Positions 11,053 through 22,990 of a stretch of 64,000 nucleotides of DNA are shown here, piece after piece. The notes beneath the pieces were generated by a model. That model ran no database searches. It saw nothing but the letters and a program-made list of their open reading frames with translations, and had not been told where the DNA came from. Each line of letters opens with the position of its first letter. Positions within the stretch are counted from its first letter, which is position 1. Source of the DNA: Arion vulgaris (lineage: Eukaryota > Mollusca > Gastropoda > Stylommatophora > Arionidae); the NCBI GenBank assembly GCA_020796225.1, contig CM036759.1:68142590-68206589 (forward strand), in the 5' to 3' direction. A program made the translations under genes and the position numbers.

Positions 11053-11774
11053 TAACATATGGAGGTGAAGCATGGACATTTAACTTGGCAGAGTGGAATA
11101 ACATATGGAGGTGAAGCATGGACATTTGATTAGGCAGAGTGGGATAACATAGCTGTGAAGCATGGACATTTAACTAGGCAGAGTGCAATAACATATGGCT
11201 GTGAAGCATGGACATTTAACTAGGCAGAGTGCAATAACATATGGTTGTGAAGCATGGACATTTAACTAGGCAGAGTGCAATAACATATGGCTGTGAAGCA
11301 TGGACATTTAACTAGGCAGAGTGCAATAACATATGGCTGTGAAGCATGGACATTTAACTAGGCAGAGTGGAATAACATATGGCTGTGAAGCATGGACATT
11401 TAACTAAGCAGAGTGGAATAACATATGGAGGTGAAGCATGGACATTTAACTAAGGCAGAGTGGGATAACATATGGCTGTGAAGCATGGACATTTAACTAG
11501 GCAGAGTGGGATAACATATGGCTGTGAAGCATGGACATTTAACTAGGCAGAGTGGGATAACATATGGTTGTGAAGCATGGACATTTAACTAGGCAGAGTG
11601 CAATAACATATGGAGGGGAAGCATGGACATTTAACTAGGCAGAGTGCAATAACATGGCTGTGAAGCATGGACATTTAACTAGGCAGAGTGGAATAAGATA
11701 TGGCATGGACATTTAACTTGGCAGAGTGGGATAACATATGGCTGTGAAGCATGGACATTTAACTAGGCAGAGTG
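11053..11774 (+). repeat. 46-bp minisatellite grown from LINE RT coding sequence
   Basis: About 15 units, each with taacatatgg.tgtgaagcat and ggacatttaactaggcagag. One frame reads ITYGCEAWTF, the YG.E.WT motif after the RT palm of LINEs. The array runs directly into the continuing LINE sequence at 11775. Confidence 0.9.
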
Positions 11775-12150
11775 AAAAAACATATATGTGCTATTGAATA
11801 TAAATGTTACAGAAGAGTCCTCAGTATATCTTGGACAGAGAAGAGAACAAATAGATCTATCCAGAAAGAACTCAAAATCAAAGAAAACTGGCTGATGCTA
11901 CAAATAAGAAAGAGAAAATTGAAGTATTTTGCACATATAAAAAGACACGAAGGACTGGAGAAGACCATCATGGATGGAGGCATCCCGACAAAGAGGAAGA
12001 CCACGGAGAACATGGATTCATGACGTAACTGATGATTTGAGCATGGCCGCTGCAGAGGCGGGACAAGCTATTTGATCTGGCCTATGAGATGGAGAAATTT
12101 TGAAGGACTGTAAGGGTGGCAAAGTTCTGCTCAGGACAAGTTGATGATGA
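11775..12150 (+). mobile_element. LINE RT C-terminal fragment
   Basis: An open frame (11772-12023) reads IEYKCYRRVLSISWTEKRT, KENWLMLQIRKRKLKYFAHI and DGGIPTKRK. It is the direct continuation of the sequence repeated in 11053-11774. The same family occurs at 34660-35205 and 37985-40065. Confidence 0.85.
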
Positions 12151-12249
12151 TGACATTTGTACGCATTTCCAAACAGTACACAATAATTTATGTCTAATGA
12201 ATTATCAATATAAGTCAAGCGAGGAAAGAAGGGAGGGAGTGGGCGAGCA

Positions 12250-12680
12250 ATTGAGTTATGAAATATATGAGGAGATGTGAGTGAGTGAGTGAGTGAGTGA
12301 GTGAGGAAGGAATGAAGTGAGAGTCAATGAAGAAGTGAGCAAATGAAAGAATAATGAAGGAATTGATTAAAGAGTGAGTGAGTGACTTAGTGGGTCAGTG
12401 GAAGAGTGAGCGAGTGTCTGAGCGAGCGAGTGAGCGAAGGACTGAGTGATGAAGTGAGTGATGAAGTGAGTGATGGAGAGAGTGATGCAGTGAGTGATGA
12501 AGTGAAGGACTGAGTGATGGAGTGAAGGACTGAGTGTTGGAGTGAAGGACTGAGTGATGGAGTGAAGAACTGAGTGATGGAGTGAAGGACTGAGTGATGA
12601 AGTGAGTGATGGAGAGAGTGATGCAGTGAGTGATGGAGTGAAGGACTGAGTGATGGAGTGAGTGTAAGAGAATGAGAGAG
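12250..12680. repeat. TGAG-rich low-complexity array
   Basis: Starts with a (gagt)n run, then irregular units such as gaaggactgagtgatggagt. The long reading frame across it is a by-product of composition. Confidence 0.85.
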
Positions 12681-12902
12681 AATCATAGCAAAGAAGAAAA
12701 AAAAAGATAAATATTCTACGCCCCTGATCTGACCCAGCAAGCCTCTAGAAAAAAAATTAAGCTCTCCGGCTGCGCGAACATAATCTTCTTAAGTTGAGAG
12801 GTCTCTCTATCACAGCCGACATATTTTCTTCTTCCTTCTGTCTATCTGACTTTCTTCTTCAGTCATCAGTTCCCTTAGACTTGGGTTCCAGACTCTCTGA
12901 TA

Positions 12903-15900
12903 TAGTTCTTTCAGGATGTCATAAGTTCTTTCAGGACGTCATAGTTCTTTCAGAATGTCATAGTTATTTCAGGGTGTCATAGTTCTTTCAGAATGTCATA
13001 AGTTCTTTCAGAATGTCATAAGTTTTTTCAGGATGTCAAAGTTTTTTCAGGATGTCATAGTTCTTTCAGGATGTCATAGTTCTTTCAGGATGTCATAGTT
13101 CTTTCAGAATGTCATAGTTCTTTCATAATGTCATAGTTCCTTCAGGATGTCATAAGTTTTTTCAGGATGTCATAGTTCTTTCAGGATGTCATAGTTCTTT
13201 CAGGATGTCATAGTTCTTTCAGAATGTCATAGTTCTTTCAGAATGGCATAGTTCCTTCAGGATGTCATAGTTATTTCAGGATGTCAATAGTTCTTTCAGG
13301 ATGTCATAGTTCTTTCAGGATGTCATAGTTCTTTCAGGATGTCATAGTTCTTTCAGGATGTCATAGTTCTTTCAGGATGTCATATGTTCCTTCATGATGT
13401 CATAAGTTCCTTCAGGATGTCATAAGTTCTTTCAGGATGTCATAAGTTCTTTCAGGATGTCATAGTTCTTTCAGGATGTCATAGTTCTTTCAGGATGTCA
13501 TAGTTCTTTCAGGATGTCATATGTTCCTTCATGATGTCATAAGTTGTTTCAGGATGCCATAGTTCTTTCAGGATGTCATAAGTTCTTTCAGGATGTCATA
13601 AGTTCTTTCAGGACGTCATAGTTCTTTAAGGACGTCATAGTTCTTTCAGGACGTCATAGTTCTTTCAGAACGTCATAGTTCTTTCAGGATATCATAGTTC
13701 TTTCAGAATGGCATAGTTCTTTCAGGATATCATAGTTCTTTCAGGATGTCATAGTTCTTTCAGAATGTCATAGTTCTTTCAGGATGTCATAGTTCTTTCA
13801 GGATGTCATAGTTCTTTCAGGATGTCATAGTTCTTTCAGAATGTCATAGTTCTTTCAGGATGTCATAGTTCTTTCAGAATGTCATAGTTCTTTCAGGATG
13901 TCATAGTTCTTTCAGGATGTCATAGTTCTTTCAGGATGGCATAGTTCTTTCAGGATGTCATAGTTCTTTCAGAATGTCATAGTTCTTTCAGGATGTCATA
14001 GTTCTTTCAGAATGTCATAAGTTCTTTCAGAATGTCATAAGTTCTTTCAGGATGTCATAGTTCTTTCAGGATGTCATAGTTCTTTCAGAATGTCATAGTT
14101 CCTTCAGGATGTCATAGTTCTTTCAGGATGTCATAGTTCTTTCAGGATGTCATATGTTCCTTCATGATGTCATAAGTTGTTTCAGGATGCCATAGTTCTT
14201 TCAGGATGTCATAGTTCTTTCAGGACGTCATAGTTCTTTCAGGACGTCATAGTTCTTTCAGAACGTCATAGTTCTTTCAGAACGTCATAGTTCTTTCAGG
14301 AGATCATAGTTCTTTCAGAATGTCATAGTTCTTTCAGGATATCCTAGTTCTTTCAGGATGTCATAGTTCTTTCAGGATGTCATAGTTCTTTCAGAATGTC
14401 ATAGTTCCTTCAGGATGTCATAGTTCTTTCAGGATGTCATAGTTCTTTCAGGATGTCATATGTTCCTTCATGATGTCATAAGTTGTTTCAGGATGCCATA
14501 GTTCTTTCATGATGTCATAAGTTCTTTCAGGATGTCATAAGTTCTTTCAGGACGGCATAGTTCTTTCAGGACGTCATAGTTCTTTCAGGACGTCATAGTT
14601 CTTTCAGAACGTCATAGTTCTTTCAGGATATCATAGTTCTTTCAGGATATCATAGTTCTTTCAGAATGTCATAGTTCTTTCAGGATATCATAGTTCTTTC
14701 AGGATGTCATAGTTCTTTCAGGATGTCATAAGTTCTTTCAGGATGTCAAAGTTCTTTCAGAATGTCATAGTTCTTTCAGGATGTCATAGTTCTTTCAGAA
14801 TGTCATAGTTCTTTCAGGATGTCATAGTTCTTTCAGAATGTCATAGTTCTTTCAGGATGTCATAGTTCTTTCAGAATGTCATAGTTCTTTCAGGATGTCA
14901 TAGTTCTTTCAGGATGTCATAGTTCTTTCAGGATGTCATAGTTCTTTCAGAATGTCATAGTTCTTTCAGGATGTCATAGTTCTTTCAGAATGTCATAAGT
15001 TCTTTCAGAATGTCATAAGTTCTTTCAGGATGTCATAGTTCTTTCAGGATGTCAAAGTTCTTTCAGAATGTCATAGTTCCTTCAGGATGTCATAGTTCTT
15101 TCAGGATGTCATAGTTCTTTCAGGATGTCATATGTTCCTTCAGGATGTCATATGTTCCTTCATGATGCCATAGTTCTTTCAGGATGTCATAAGTTCTTTC
15201 AGGATGTCATAAGTTCTTTCAGGACGTCATAGTTCTTTCAGGACGTCATAGTTCTTTCAGAACGTCATAGTTCTTTCAGAACGTCATAGTTCTTTCAGGA
15301 TATCATAGTTCTTTCAGAATGTCATAGTTCTTTCAGGATATCATAGTTCTTTCAGGATGGCATAGTTCTTTCAGGATGTCATAAGTTCTTTCAGGATGTC
15401 ATAGTTCTTTCAGAATGTCATAGTTCTTTCAGGATGTCATAGTTCTTTCAGGATGTCATAGTTCTTTCAGGATGTCATAGTTCTTTCAGGATGTCATAGT
15501 TCTTTCAGGATGTCATAGTTCTTTCAGAATGTCATAGTTCTTTCAGGATGTCATAGTTCTTTCAGGATGTCATAGTTCTTTCAGGATGTCATAGTTCTTT
15601 CAGAATGTCATAGTTCTTTCAGGATGTCATAGTTCTTTCAGAATGTCATAAGTTCTTTCAGAATGTCATAAGTTCTTTCAGGATGTCATAGTTCTTTCAT
15701 GATGTCATAGTTCTTTCAGAATGTCATAGTTCCTTCAGGATGTCATAGTTCTTTCAGGATGTCATAGTTCTTTCAGGATGTCATATGTTCCTTCATGATG
15801 TCATAAGTTGTTTCAGGATGCCATAGTTCTTTCAGGATGTCATAAGTTCTTTCAGGATGTCATAAGTTCTTTCAGGACGTCATATTTCTTTAAGGACGTC

Positions 15901-17168
15901 ATAGTTCTTTCAGGACGTCATAGTTCTTTCAGAACGTCATAGTTCTTTCAGAACGTCATAGTTCTTTCAGGATATCATAGTTCTTTCAGAATGTCATAGT
16001 TCTTTCAGGATATCATAGTTCTTTCAGGATGGCATAGTTCTTTCAGGATGTCATAAGTTCTTTCAGGATGTCATAGTTCTTTCAGAATGTCATAGTTCTT
16101 TCAGGATGTCATAGTTCTTTCAGGATGTCATAGTTCTTTCAGGATGTCATAGTTCTTTCAGGATGTCATAGTTCTTTCAGGATGTCATATGTTCCTTCAT
16201 GATGTCATAAGTTGTTTCAGGATGCCATAGTTCTTTCAGGATGTCATAAGTTCTTTCAGGATGTCATAAGTTCTTTCAGGACGTCATAGTTATTTCAGGA
16301 CGTCATAGTTCTTTCAGGACGTCATAGTTCTTTCAGAACGTCATAGTTCTTTCAGGACATCATAGTTCTTTCAGAATGTCATAGTTCTTTCAGGATATCA
16401 TAGTTCTTTCAGGATGTCATAGTTCTTTCAGGATGTCATAAGTTCTTTCAGGATGTCATAAGTTCTTTCAGGATGTCATAGTTCTTTCAGAATATCATAG
16501 TTCTTTCAGGATGTCATAGTTCTTTCAGGATGTCATAGTTCTTTCAGGATGTCATAGTTCTTTCAGAATGTCATAGTTCTTTCAGGATGTCATAGTTCTT
16601 TCAGGATGTCATAGTTCTTTCAGGATGTCATAGTTCTTTCAGAATGTCATAGTTCTTTCGGGATGTCATAGTTCTTTCAGAATGTCATAAGTTCTTTTAG
16701 AATGTCATAAGTTGTTTCAGGATGTCATAGTTCTTTCAGGATGTCATAGTTCTTTCAGAATGTCATAGTTCTTTCAGGATGTCATAGTTCTTTCAGAATG
16801 TCATAGTTCTTTCAGGATGTCATAGTTCTTTCAGAATGTCATAGTTCTTTCAGGATGTCATAGTTCTTTCAGAATGTCATAGTTCTTTCAGGATGTCATA
16901 GTTCTTTCAGAATGTCATAAGTTCTTTCAGGATGTCATAGTTATGTCAGGATGTCATAGTTCTTTCAGAATGTCATAGTTCCTTCAGGATGTCATAGTTC
17001 TTTCAGAATGTCATAGTTCTTTCAGAATGTCATAGTTCTTTCATGATGTCATATGTTCCTGCATGATGTCATAAGTTCCTTCAGGATGTCATAGTTCCTT
17101 CAGGATGTCATAGTTCTTTCAGGATGTCATAGTTCTTTCAGGATGTCATAGTTCCTTCAGGATGTCAT
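12903..17168. repeat. 19/20-bp satellite, about 220 units (4.3 kb)
   Basis: The unit is catagttctttcaggatgt, with a 20-bp form (cataagttc...) and substitutions (ggacgt, gaatgt, ggatat). A marker block with atgttccttcatgatgtcat and aagttgtttcaggatgcc recurs at 13521, 14151, 14461, 15784 and 16188, showing segmental duplications of roughly 300-700 bp. Confidence 0.96.
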
Positions 17169-17214
17169 CTCTACCATACAATTTCTTGTCCAAGATAGTG
17201 AAAAATAGACAGAG

Positions 17215-17330
17215 CGCTTCACAAAAACAAATGATCAAACAAAGGATTCGAACTACAAACTCTTATTGGATATGGTCCCCACCGCCTAGCCCTCACACGA
17301 GAGTTTTAAGAACATAGTCAGTTAGTTCGT
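17215..17330 (-). mobile_element. SINE-9 fragment (tRNA-like)
   Basis: Shares aggattcgaac, aaactcttatt and ccgcctagcc with 50925-51070. In reverse this gives box B gttcgaatcc. Confidence 0.5.
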
Positions 17331-17369
17331 CTTCCTCTTCTTTGCGTTCGGTTTCGTATGCTCGTCTAA

Positions 17370-17600
17370 ACCATGAAAGTAGTTAAGCCCTTGCCTTGTG
17401 AGACGAAGGTTCGAATCCGGACCTCGCCGTTCTGTTCAAGAGGCCATTTTTTCCAGAGACCCCCATGATTTTTGCAGTTGCTACGGAGTTTGTGCTTTGC
17501 GCAATGCTCTCGGCAGGAGGCGTGCCATTTCTGCAGAGAGGACCGAGCCATATGGAGTAAAACCCGGTGCAATGAAGTCAATCCTTCGGCTTTAAAATCC
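17370..17600 (+). mobile_element. SINE-4 copy
   Basis: Head agtagttaagcccttgcctt and box B ggttcgaatccgg (about 17410-17422); body and end tgcaatgaagtcaatcctt as in other copies. A few bases of the body differ (gcagttgctacgg). Confidence 0.82.
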
Positions 17601-17601
17601 T

Positions 17602-17970
17602 TTAAACCATGAGATGGGTTGCCTCTATGAAATTGCATGTTAGTTGGAGTTCTCGAGAGTTTCCCATTGCTTGCTCTGTAGCTTCGTTCATGAGGCCATG
17701 TTTCGTTTCGTTGGTGTATGTATGATGGGCAAGACTGCAGGATGTGCTCTGGAGTCTGTGTTTCTGTCTGACATGCACATTGGGTAGTCTGAGCATGTGA
17801 TCGTTGAGACTACAGTGACCTGTTCTTAGGCGACAGATTGTTGCGTGCTGTTTTCTGTTTAGTTTGCTGACGGAATCTTGTGGGTGTTTCCAGTTTCCAG
17901 TGTGTTTAGTTAGTTCTAAAAGAGTTTCACTAAATTGTGTCTTTCGTAAACAGCATCGTATAAAGAACAC
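17602..17970 (-). mobile_element. RNase-H-type LINE, C-terminal fragment
   Basis: The open frame contains LNRKQHATICRLRTGHCSLN, matching LNRKAQTTVFRLKMGHCSLR at 36781-36987. 'RLRTGHC.LN.H' is typical of the region after the RNase H domain of I/Jockey-type elements. The start and most of the element are missing. Confidence 0.75.
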
Positions 17971-18125
17971 AGAATAATCAGGTCAGTTTCGACCGAACAG
18001 CCTAACGTGGTGTTTGAACCAGCTCCTCTTGGGTTGTAATCGAGCTCACTATCTCCCACAATATTTGCTTCTTTCAAATTTTCATCTTCTATATCAACCT
18101 CTTTCTCTTCAATTTTAAACTGTTG

Positions 18126-18640
18126 TAAATGTGTTGAGTAAATGTGTTGAGTAGAGTAAATGTGTTGAGTACAGTAAATGTGTTGAGCACAGTAAATGTG
18201 TTGAGTACAGTAAATGTGTTGAGCACAGTAAATGTGTTGAGCAGAGTAAATGTGTTGAGCACAGTAAATGTGTTGAGTAGAGTAAATGTGTTGAGTAGAG
18301 TAAATGTGTTGAGTAGAGTAAATGTGTTGAGTAGAGTAAATGTGTTGAGTAGAGTAAATGTGTTGAGTAGAGTAAATGTGTTGAGTAGAGTAAATGTGTT
18401 GAGTAAATGTGTTGAGCACAGTAAATGTGTTGAGCACAGTAAATGTGTTGAGCACAGTAAATGTGTTGAGTACAGTAAATGTGTTGAGCACAGTAAATGT
18501 GTTGAGTAGAGTAAATGTGTTGAGTACAGTAAATGTGTTGAGCACAGTAAATGTGTTGAGTAGAGTAAATGTGTTGAGTACAGTAAATGTGTTGAGCACA
18601 GTAAATGTGTTGAGTACAGTAAATGTGTTGAGCACAGTAA
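18126..18640. repeat. 18-bp minisatellite, about 29 units
   Basis: The unit is gtaaatgtgttgag plus taga, taca or caca; a few 12-bp units occur near 18130 and 18405. Being a multiple of three it leaves long reading frames open on both strands; these are not genes. Confidence 0.96.
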
Positions 18641-18684
18641 ATAGGACATCAGATGGCAGATACAGATCAGAAATAAAGAGCAGA

Positions 18685-19915
18685 ATCCCCTGAGTGGTTA
18701 CCAGGGCCTAAATTTGGGATGTAAAGAATAGAACTGTAGTGGATAGCCAGTTCTCCCTCCCCAGGTGGCAGCTGAGGAACCAGACAGTTAGCTTTAGTGT
18801 GTAGTTTATATATAAATAGATATTTTTAATAGCGGACTTAGTGTTTACTCTCTGAGCAGAAGAGTAACATTAAACGAGACAATGACGTTTTGCGTAGTTA
18901 GAGAGTGACGAGTTAGCAACAGTTAGAAAACATAAGAGACAACGATATGATACAGATGGACGTGTCTGTTGTATTGTCCAGATAATTAACATCGACATAA
19001 ACTCATAAAACGAAGTGATTAGTCGTTCTATATATGGAGAATGTATGAATGTAACGTACAAATGAGGAACCATTGTAACTAATATGGAACATCGTTAATA
19101 TATTGGCATACAATAATATGGAACTCATGAAGGAAGGAAAGTGACATCGGCTCAGTAGCCATTACGAAGAAACTACAATGAAACTAAGATGAAACGGTTA
19201 GGAAACTGCAATGAAGAACTCAGTACTATGAGATAAATGTATAGGACTCAATTGGAAGATAACTGTATGGTATGGACGTTTTGATACTACAACAATTATA
19301 CATTAATATATTTATATGAAATATTAGGGAACATCATTGATGTATATTTACATGAAATAATATGAGTGCTAAAGGAGGGAATATATCACTATCGATGTAA
19401 ATATTACAAAGAAGACAGGGAAGTCTCGACAGGAACCACGATTTATAACCCTACATATATATAATGGTAACTCTGCAACTATGGAGGAGCGGAGCAAAGG
19501 TAGGACCAAGTCATAGAACCATCAAACCGGCATCCTGACCACCATAGATAATCGTCATTGACCCTCCACCACTACGAATACTGACAACAAGTTACAGTCT
19601 CAACAATAACGATATCATTATCAACAAACTAACAACCAATCTTACCACCTAGGTGGCCTACTAAAATGATAGAGTGGACCCAAAGGGAATGATGGCCCCT
19701 ACTTCAGAACCACATTTACCTGCCCGCATGTCGTAAGAGACGACTAAGGAGGTTTGGCTGAAATCGGATGCACGTGTCCTAAACATGTAGAAGTCTATGC
19801 ATTTAGGGACCTACCAAACCAATGTGCAATGTATACACGTTCTTGGCAAAGATCAAACATATCACAAAGAGTGATTCAAATTGGTCGTAAAGAATGAACG
19901 CAAAGAAGAAGAAGA
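18685..19915 (+). mobile_element. SINE-6 copy split by a 972-bp insertion
   Basis: 18691-18734 carries the start (gagtggttaccagggcc, gtaaagaatagaac) and 19707-19915 the rest (cacatttacctgcc, tgtcgtaagagacgactaag, atatcacaaagagtgatt, (gaa)n). Without the insert the sequence reads as the reverse complement of 42895-43137. Confidence 0.85.
18731..19710. mobile_element. 972-bp LTR-like insertion (solo LTR or Ginger-like), TSD gaac
   Basis: The insert 18735-19706 begins TGTAGTGG, ends CCTACTTCA and is flanked by gaac on both sides. TG...CA ends, a TATA-like tatataaata at 18809-18818 and no coding potential fit a solo LTR. The ends are also imperfectly inverted over some 20 bases (TGTAGTGGATAGCCA against TGAAGTAGGGGCCA), and TGTA ends with 4-bp duplications are also known for Ginger DNA transposons. 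I cannot decide between these. Confidence 0.7.
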
Positions 19916-19929
19916 GCAGAATAGAGCAT

Positions 19930-20765
19930 GCCAAAGCAACCAGAATTTTCCAGAAAATGAGAAGAATTATACTCAACAAGTCACTGTAAACATCAGAATG
20001 AGAGTTATACAGTGCTATATAGAGCCAATACTGATATACAGAAGACAGTCATGGACTGTAAAAACAAACAGATCGCAAAATCTCTGGAAGCCACAGAGAT
20101 GTGATTTTACAGCAGAAGAATATCCGCCTGAATTAACAGCGGATGTATGCAAGAAGAAGAACAGAAGAATGTTGAGAGTTCCATGGACTGCTAAATTGGC
20201 TAATGTTGAGAGTTCCATGGACTGCTAAATTGGCTAATGTTGAGAGTTCCATGGACTGCTAAATTGGCTAATGTTGAGAGTTCCATGGACTGCTAAATTA
20301 GCTAATGTTGAAAGTTCCATGGACTGCTAAATTGGCTAATGTTGAGAGTTCCATGGACTGCTAAATTGGCTAATGTTGAAAGTTCCATGGACTGCTAAAA
20401 TGGCTAATGTTGAGAGTTCCACGGACTGCTAAATTGGCTAATGTTGAGAGTTCCATGGACTGCTAAATTGGCTAATGTTGAATGAGGTCAAGAGACAGAG
20501 AAAGCTTATTATCAATATAAGAAAGAGGCAGCCATTATTTTTCTGACATGTAATGAGAAGGGGGAACATTTTGACAACCGGTAAAATCGAGGGGAGACGA
20601 GAAAGAGGGAGACGAGAAAGAGGTAGACGAGAAAGAGGTAGACAAAACGAGAGTAAAAATTGTAGACAGCATGAGCGTCAACATCTGAGATGATAGCAAA
20701 CATCAGAGACGGAGATTTGTGGAGATCCATAATCGCCTACGCCAGCCGACACGGCACATGATGAT
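19930..20765 (+). mobile_element. LINE RT C-terminal fragment containing a 34-bp array
   Basis: 19970-20165 encodes VIQCYIEPILIY...QSWTVK and RRMLRVPWTAK in broken frames. After the array the tail continues (20490-20765) and ends with the codons for RRLRQPTRHM-like sequence close to the IAYASRHGT motif (ataatcgcctacgccagcc at 20728-20746). Confidence 0.78.
20165..20490 (+). repeat. 34-bp minisatellite grown inside a LINE RT
   Basis: About ten units of ttgagagttccatggactgc plus taaattggctaatg. Each begins with codons for LRVPWTAK, a motif of the host LINE. The unit is not a multiple of three, so coding was lost on expansion. Confidence 0.9.
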
Positions 20766-20769
20766 AATG

Positions 20770-21235
20770 CAAAATATACATATTTATTCGTATTGTCTAT
20801 CCATTGTATTTCTGAACCTTCCTCTGTAGAACTTGCATTCTCTTGTGTTCCCGGCATTCAAGAACTTGCATTCAAAAGCTTTGATCGATTTCTCTCCCTG
20901 TACTTCTCAAAGAGACATCAATAACAAATCGATGCTGTTTTGCAGCAATTGTGAACACAAAACAGCGACATCTTCTCCGGCTGCAAAGCGTTTCATTACG
21001 TGAGCCCATCACGGAATTCATTAGCGGTCGGTGGTTACCCGCTCTCTAAACAAATATCATTGGGTTCTTCACGGGAACCAGCAAAGCTGTTGGAAAAACA
21101 ATCAACACTTGAAAGCGATGTCGTTTTTCTCGCGATGATGTCCCAAAGGAAGTGTGTGAAAAGGAAGTGTGTGAAAGGAAGTGGCTGTGTTATGAAGCAA
21201 AGCGTACCGGACATGGAATTATGGGCAGGCCAAGT
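20770..21235. other. intron sequence, nothing recognised
   Basis: No known element is seen; 21000-21248 is open in one frame but shows no homology or splice signals. Confidence 0.4.
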
Positions 21236-21730
21236 AGAGTCACATTGAAAATCATGAACATAAAATGGAACGAATTCAGGAGAAGTGATGAAATCAGAGA
21301 AATGTCTGGTCAACCACTAGTAACAACTGTTATAAGAAGGAGAAGATGGAGATATGTTGGACATAGCTTGAGAAGAAATGTTTGGTCAAGCACTAGTAAC
21401 AACTGTTATAAGAAGGAGAAGATGGAGATATGTTGAGCATACTTTGAGAAGAAATGTTTGGTCAACCACTAGTAACAACTGTTATAAGAAAGAGAAGATG
21501 GAGATATGTTGGGCACACCTTGAGAAGAAATGATCAAAGAATATCAAAGCAAGCATTGAGGTGGGAGACAAAGGGTTCAAGAAAGAGAGGAGACCCCAGG
21601 GAAACCATGAAATGAACTTTGTTGAGAGAGGCAAGAAATATCGGACTCAATTCCCTTGAAGAGATTGATCGTTGCCCAGGACAGAGCGGTATGGAAAAAT
21701 TACTTGCAGGCCCTATGTAACGTATAACGG
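21236..21730 (+). mobile_element. LINE RT C-terminal fragment with about 82-bp internal duplication
   Basis: Encodes NEFRRSDEIREMSGQP, RRRRWRYVGHSLRR and, near the end, RAVWKNYLQALCN. A segment from ggtcaaccactagtaacaac to cttgagaagaaatg is present three times (about 21310-21530). It matches the RT tail of the LINE at 60110-62985 (DEIRDMSGQP). Confidence 0.82.
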
Positions 21731-21736
21731 TAAAGG

Positions 21737-21737
21737 A

Positions 21738-21777
<40 letters not shown>
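21737..21777. repeat. (AT)n microsatellite
   Basis: About 20 AT dinucleotides. Confidence 0.97.
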
Positions 21778-21778
<1 letters not shown>

Positions 21779-21783
21779 ATAAG

Positions 21784-22033
21784 TACAGGGCGTTCAACTT
21801 AAAAGCAGCCGTGAATGGAGCTAATCTGGCATATGTCTGAAATGAGAAGGTTCAGTTATGACGTAGTATAGGTCAAGGTTGTGTGACGGTGTGTAATTGT
21901 AGTGCGGGAAGGAGCGATGAACAAATGTGACGTAGGACGAGCTAGTCAGAACCGGTTTAAATAGTAAATAAACACAACTCAATGTGTACCTGGCAAGTTT
22001 CGAATTGTCAATGGGGCTGCAATTATCTTGAAC
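21784..22033 (+). mobile_element. TA-flanked MITE, 3' end lost
   Basis: Begins tacagggcgttcaacttaaa like the copies at 31330, 34814 and 49719 (reverse). The right end breaks at cttgaac, lacking the expected accctgta. Confidence 0.82.
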
Positions 22034-22094
22034 GTAGTATCACATTTAAAAGCAATAGAGGTAGAAAATAAGTTTGTTTTGATGTCAAACTTAA

Positions 22095-22430
22095 GGGGGT
22101 CTCTGTCTCTGTAGCGTAGATGTAAGGTGCTGGCCTCTCGTGCCAAAGGTACTCGGTTCACTTCCTAGTGGAGTCATCAAGATACTTTTCAAGAGATCCC
22201 AGATCTCAATGTACGTGAGTTCGAGTTCATAGTCCTATCGGAGACGGACGACACAACGTAGATCCTGTGTTCAAGTTGAACAATTAAAAGAAACATTGGC
22301 AGTTAAAAATGGTGAAGACCAAGTGGGAAAGCTGCTGCCCGGGCAAAATAAATAATAAAGATTTAAAAATAAAATTCATACAAAATGATCCAAATGACAA
22401 TCTCAAGAAATTAGATTTTCTCATAATTAA
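22095..22430 (+). mobile_element. SINE-1 copy, 3' truncated
   Basis: Head tctgtagcgtagatgtaagg and box-B-like ggttcacttcc (about 22155-22165), then the body (tcctatcggagacgg, gggcaaaa.aaa). The conserved 3' part is missing; a (GA)n run follows at 22436-22487. Confidence 0.75.
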
Positions 22431-22433
22431 ACA

Positions 22434-22435
<2 letters not shown>

Positions 22436-22487
<52 letters not shown>
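22436..22487. repeat. (GA)n microsatellite
   Basis: About 25 GA dinucleotides. Confidence 0.97.
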
Positions 22488-22490
<3 letters not shown>

Positions 22491-22604
22491 AACACCCTGG
22501 TTGTATTCCTCCTAATTATTCAATACAAAATATTGTCATAAATTTCTGCAACCATTTTCCCTAACAATATTCATATCTTTGTAATGAATAAAAAATGTCT
22601 GTTG

Positions 22605-22990
22605 TCTTTCCCCAGGTGGATGAAGGAATTTGTTGTCCACTCTTGTCGTTAAGTGTGGGGGCTTTAATTTGCGTTCCAGTGCCATATGAGTCGCCCTTGT
22701 TGTGTTATATCCGTGTTTATTTAGCGTAGTCTTGATATTGTCTATAACATATTTTCTTTGTCTTCCCTAGGCTCTAGTATCCGATCTCTTTTTATTGTAT
22801 GCTGTTATTGGTGCTTGATTGTATTCCAATATCATTAAATGTCCGAACCACTGCATTTGTTGTCTTTCGATGTATTCGGTGCATAAATCTATGTCCACTC
22901 TGCTTCTGATGTCTTCATTTTGTAGTCTATCTTTTATGGTGACCCCCACCGCCTTCATCAAGCAGTTCATTTCGCACGTGGTGAGCTTTC
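22605..22990 (-). mobile_element. LINE RT C-terminal fragment
   Basis: Contains LMKAVGVTIKDRLQNEDIRS, QQMQWFGHLMI and YNKKRSDTRA in frame (22767-22970). Same family as 23985-24420. Confidence 0.82.

Noticed and set aside
12387..12740. 117-codon frame with HSLHHS repeats
   Set aside because: It reflects the TGAG-rich low-complexity run.
7884..17168. CRISPR-like repeat arrays
   Set aside because: Units are directly adjacent with no unique spacers, and the window is eukaryotic.
18089..18649. Long reading frames on both strands (LNTFTV and STVNVL repeats)
   Set aside because: An 18-bp unit keeps all frames without stops open; this is a minisatellite.
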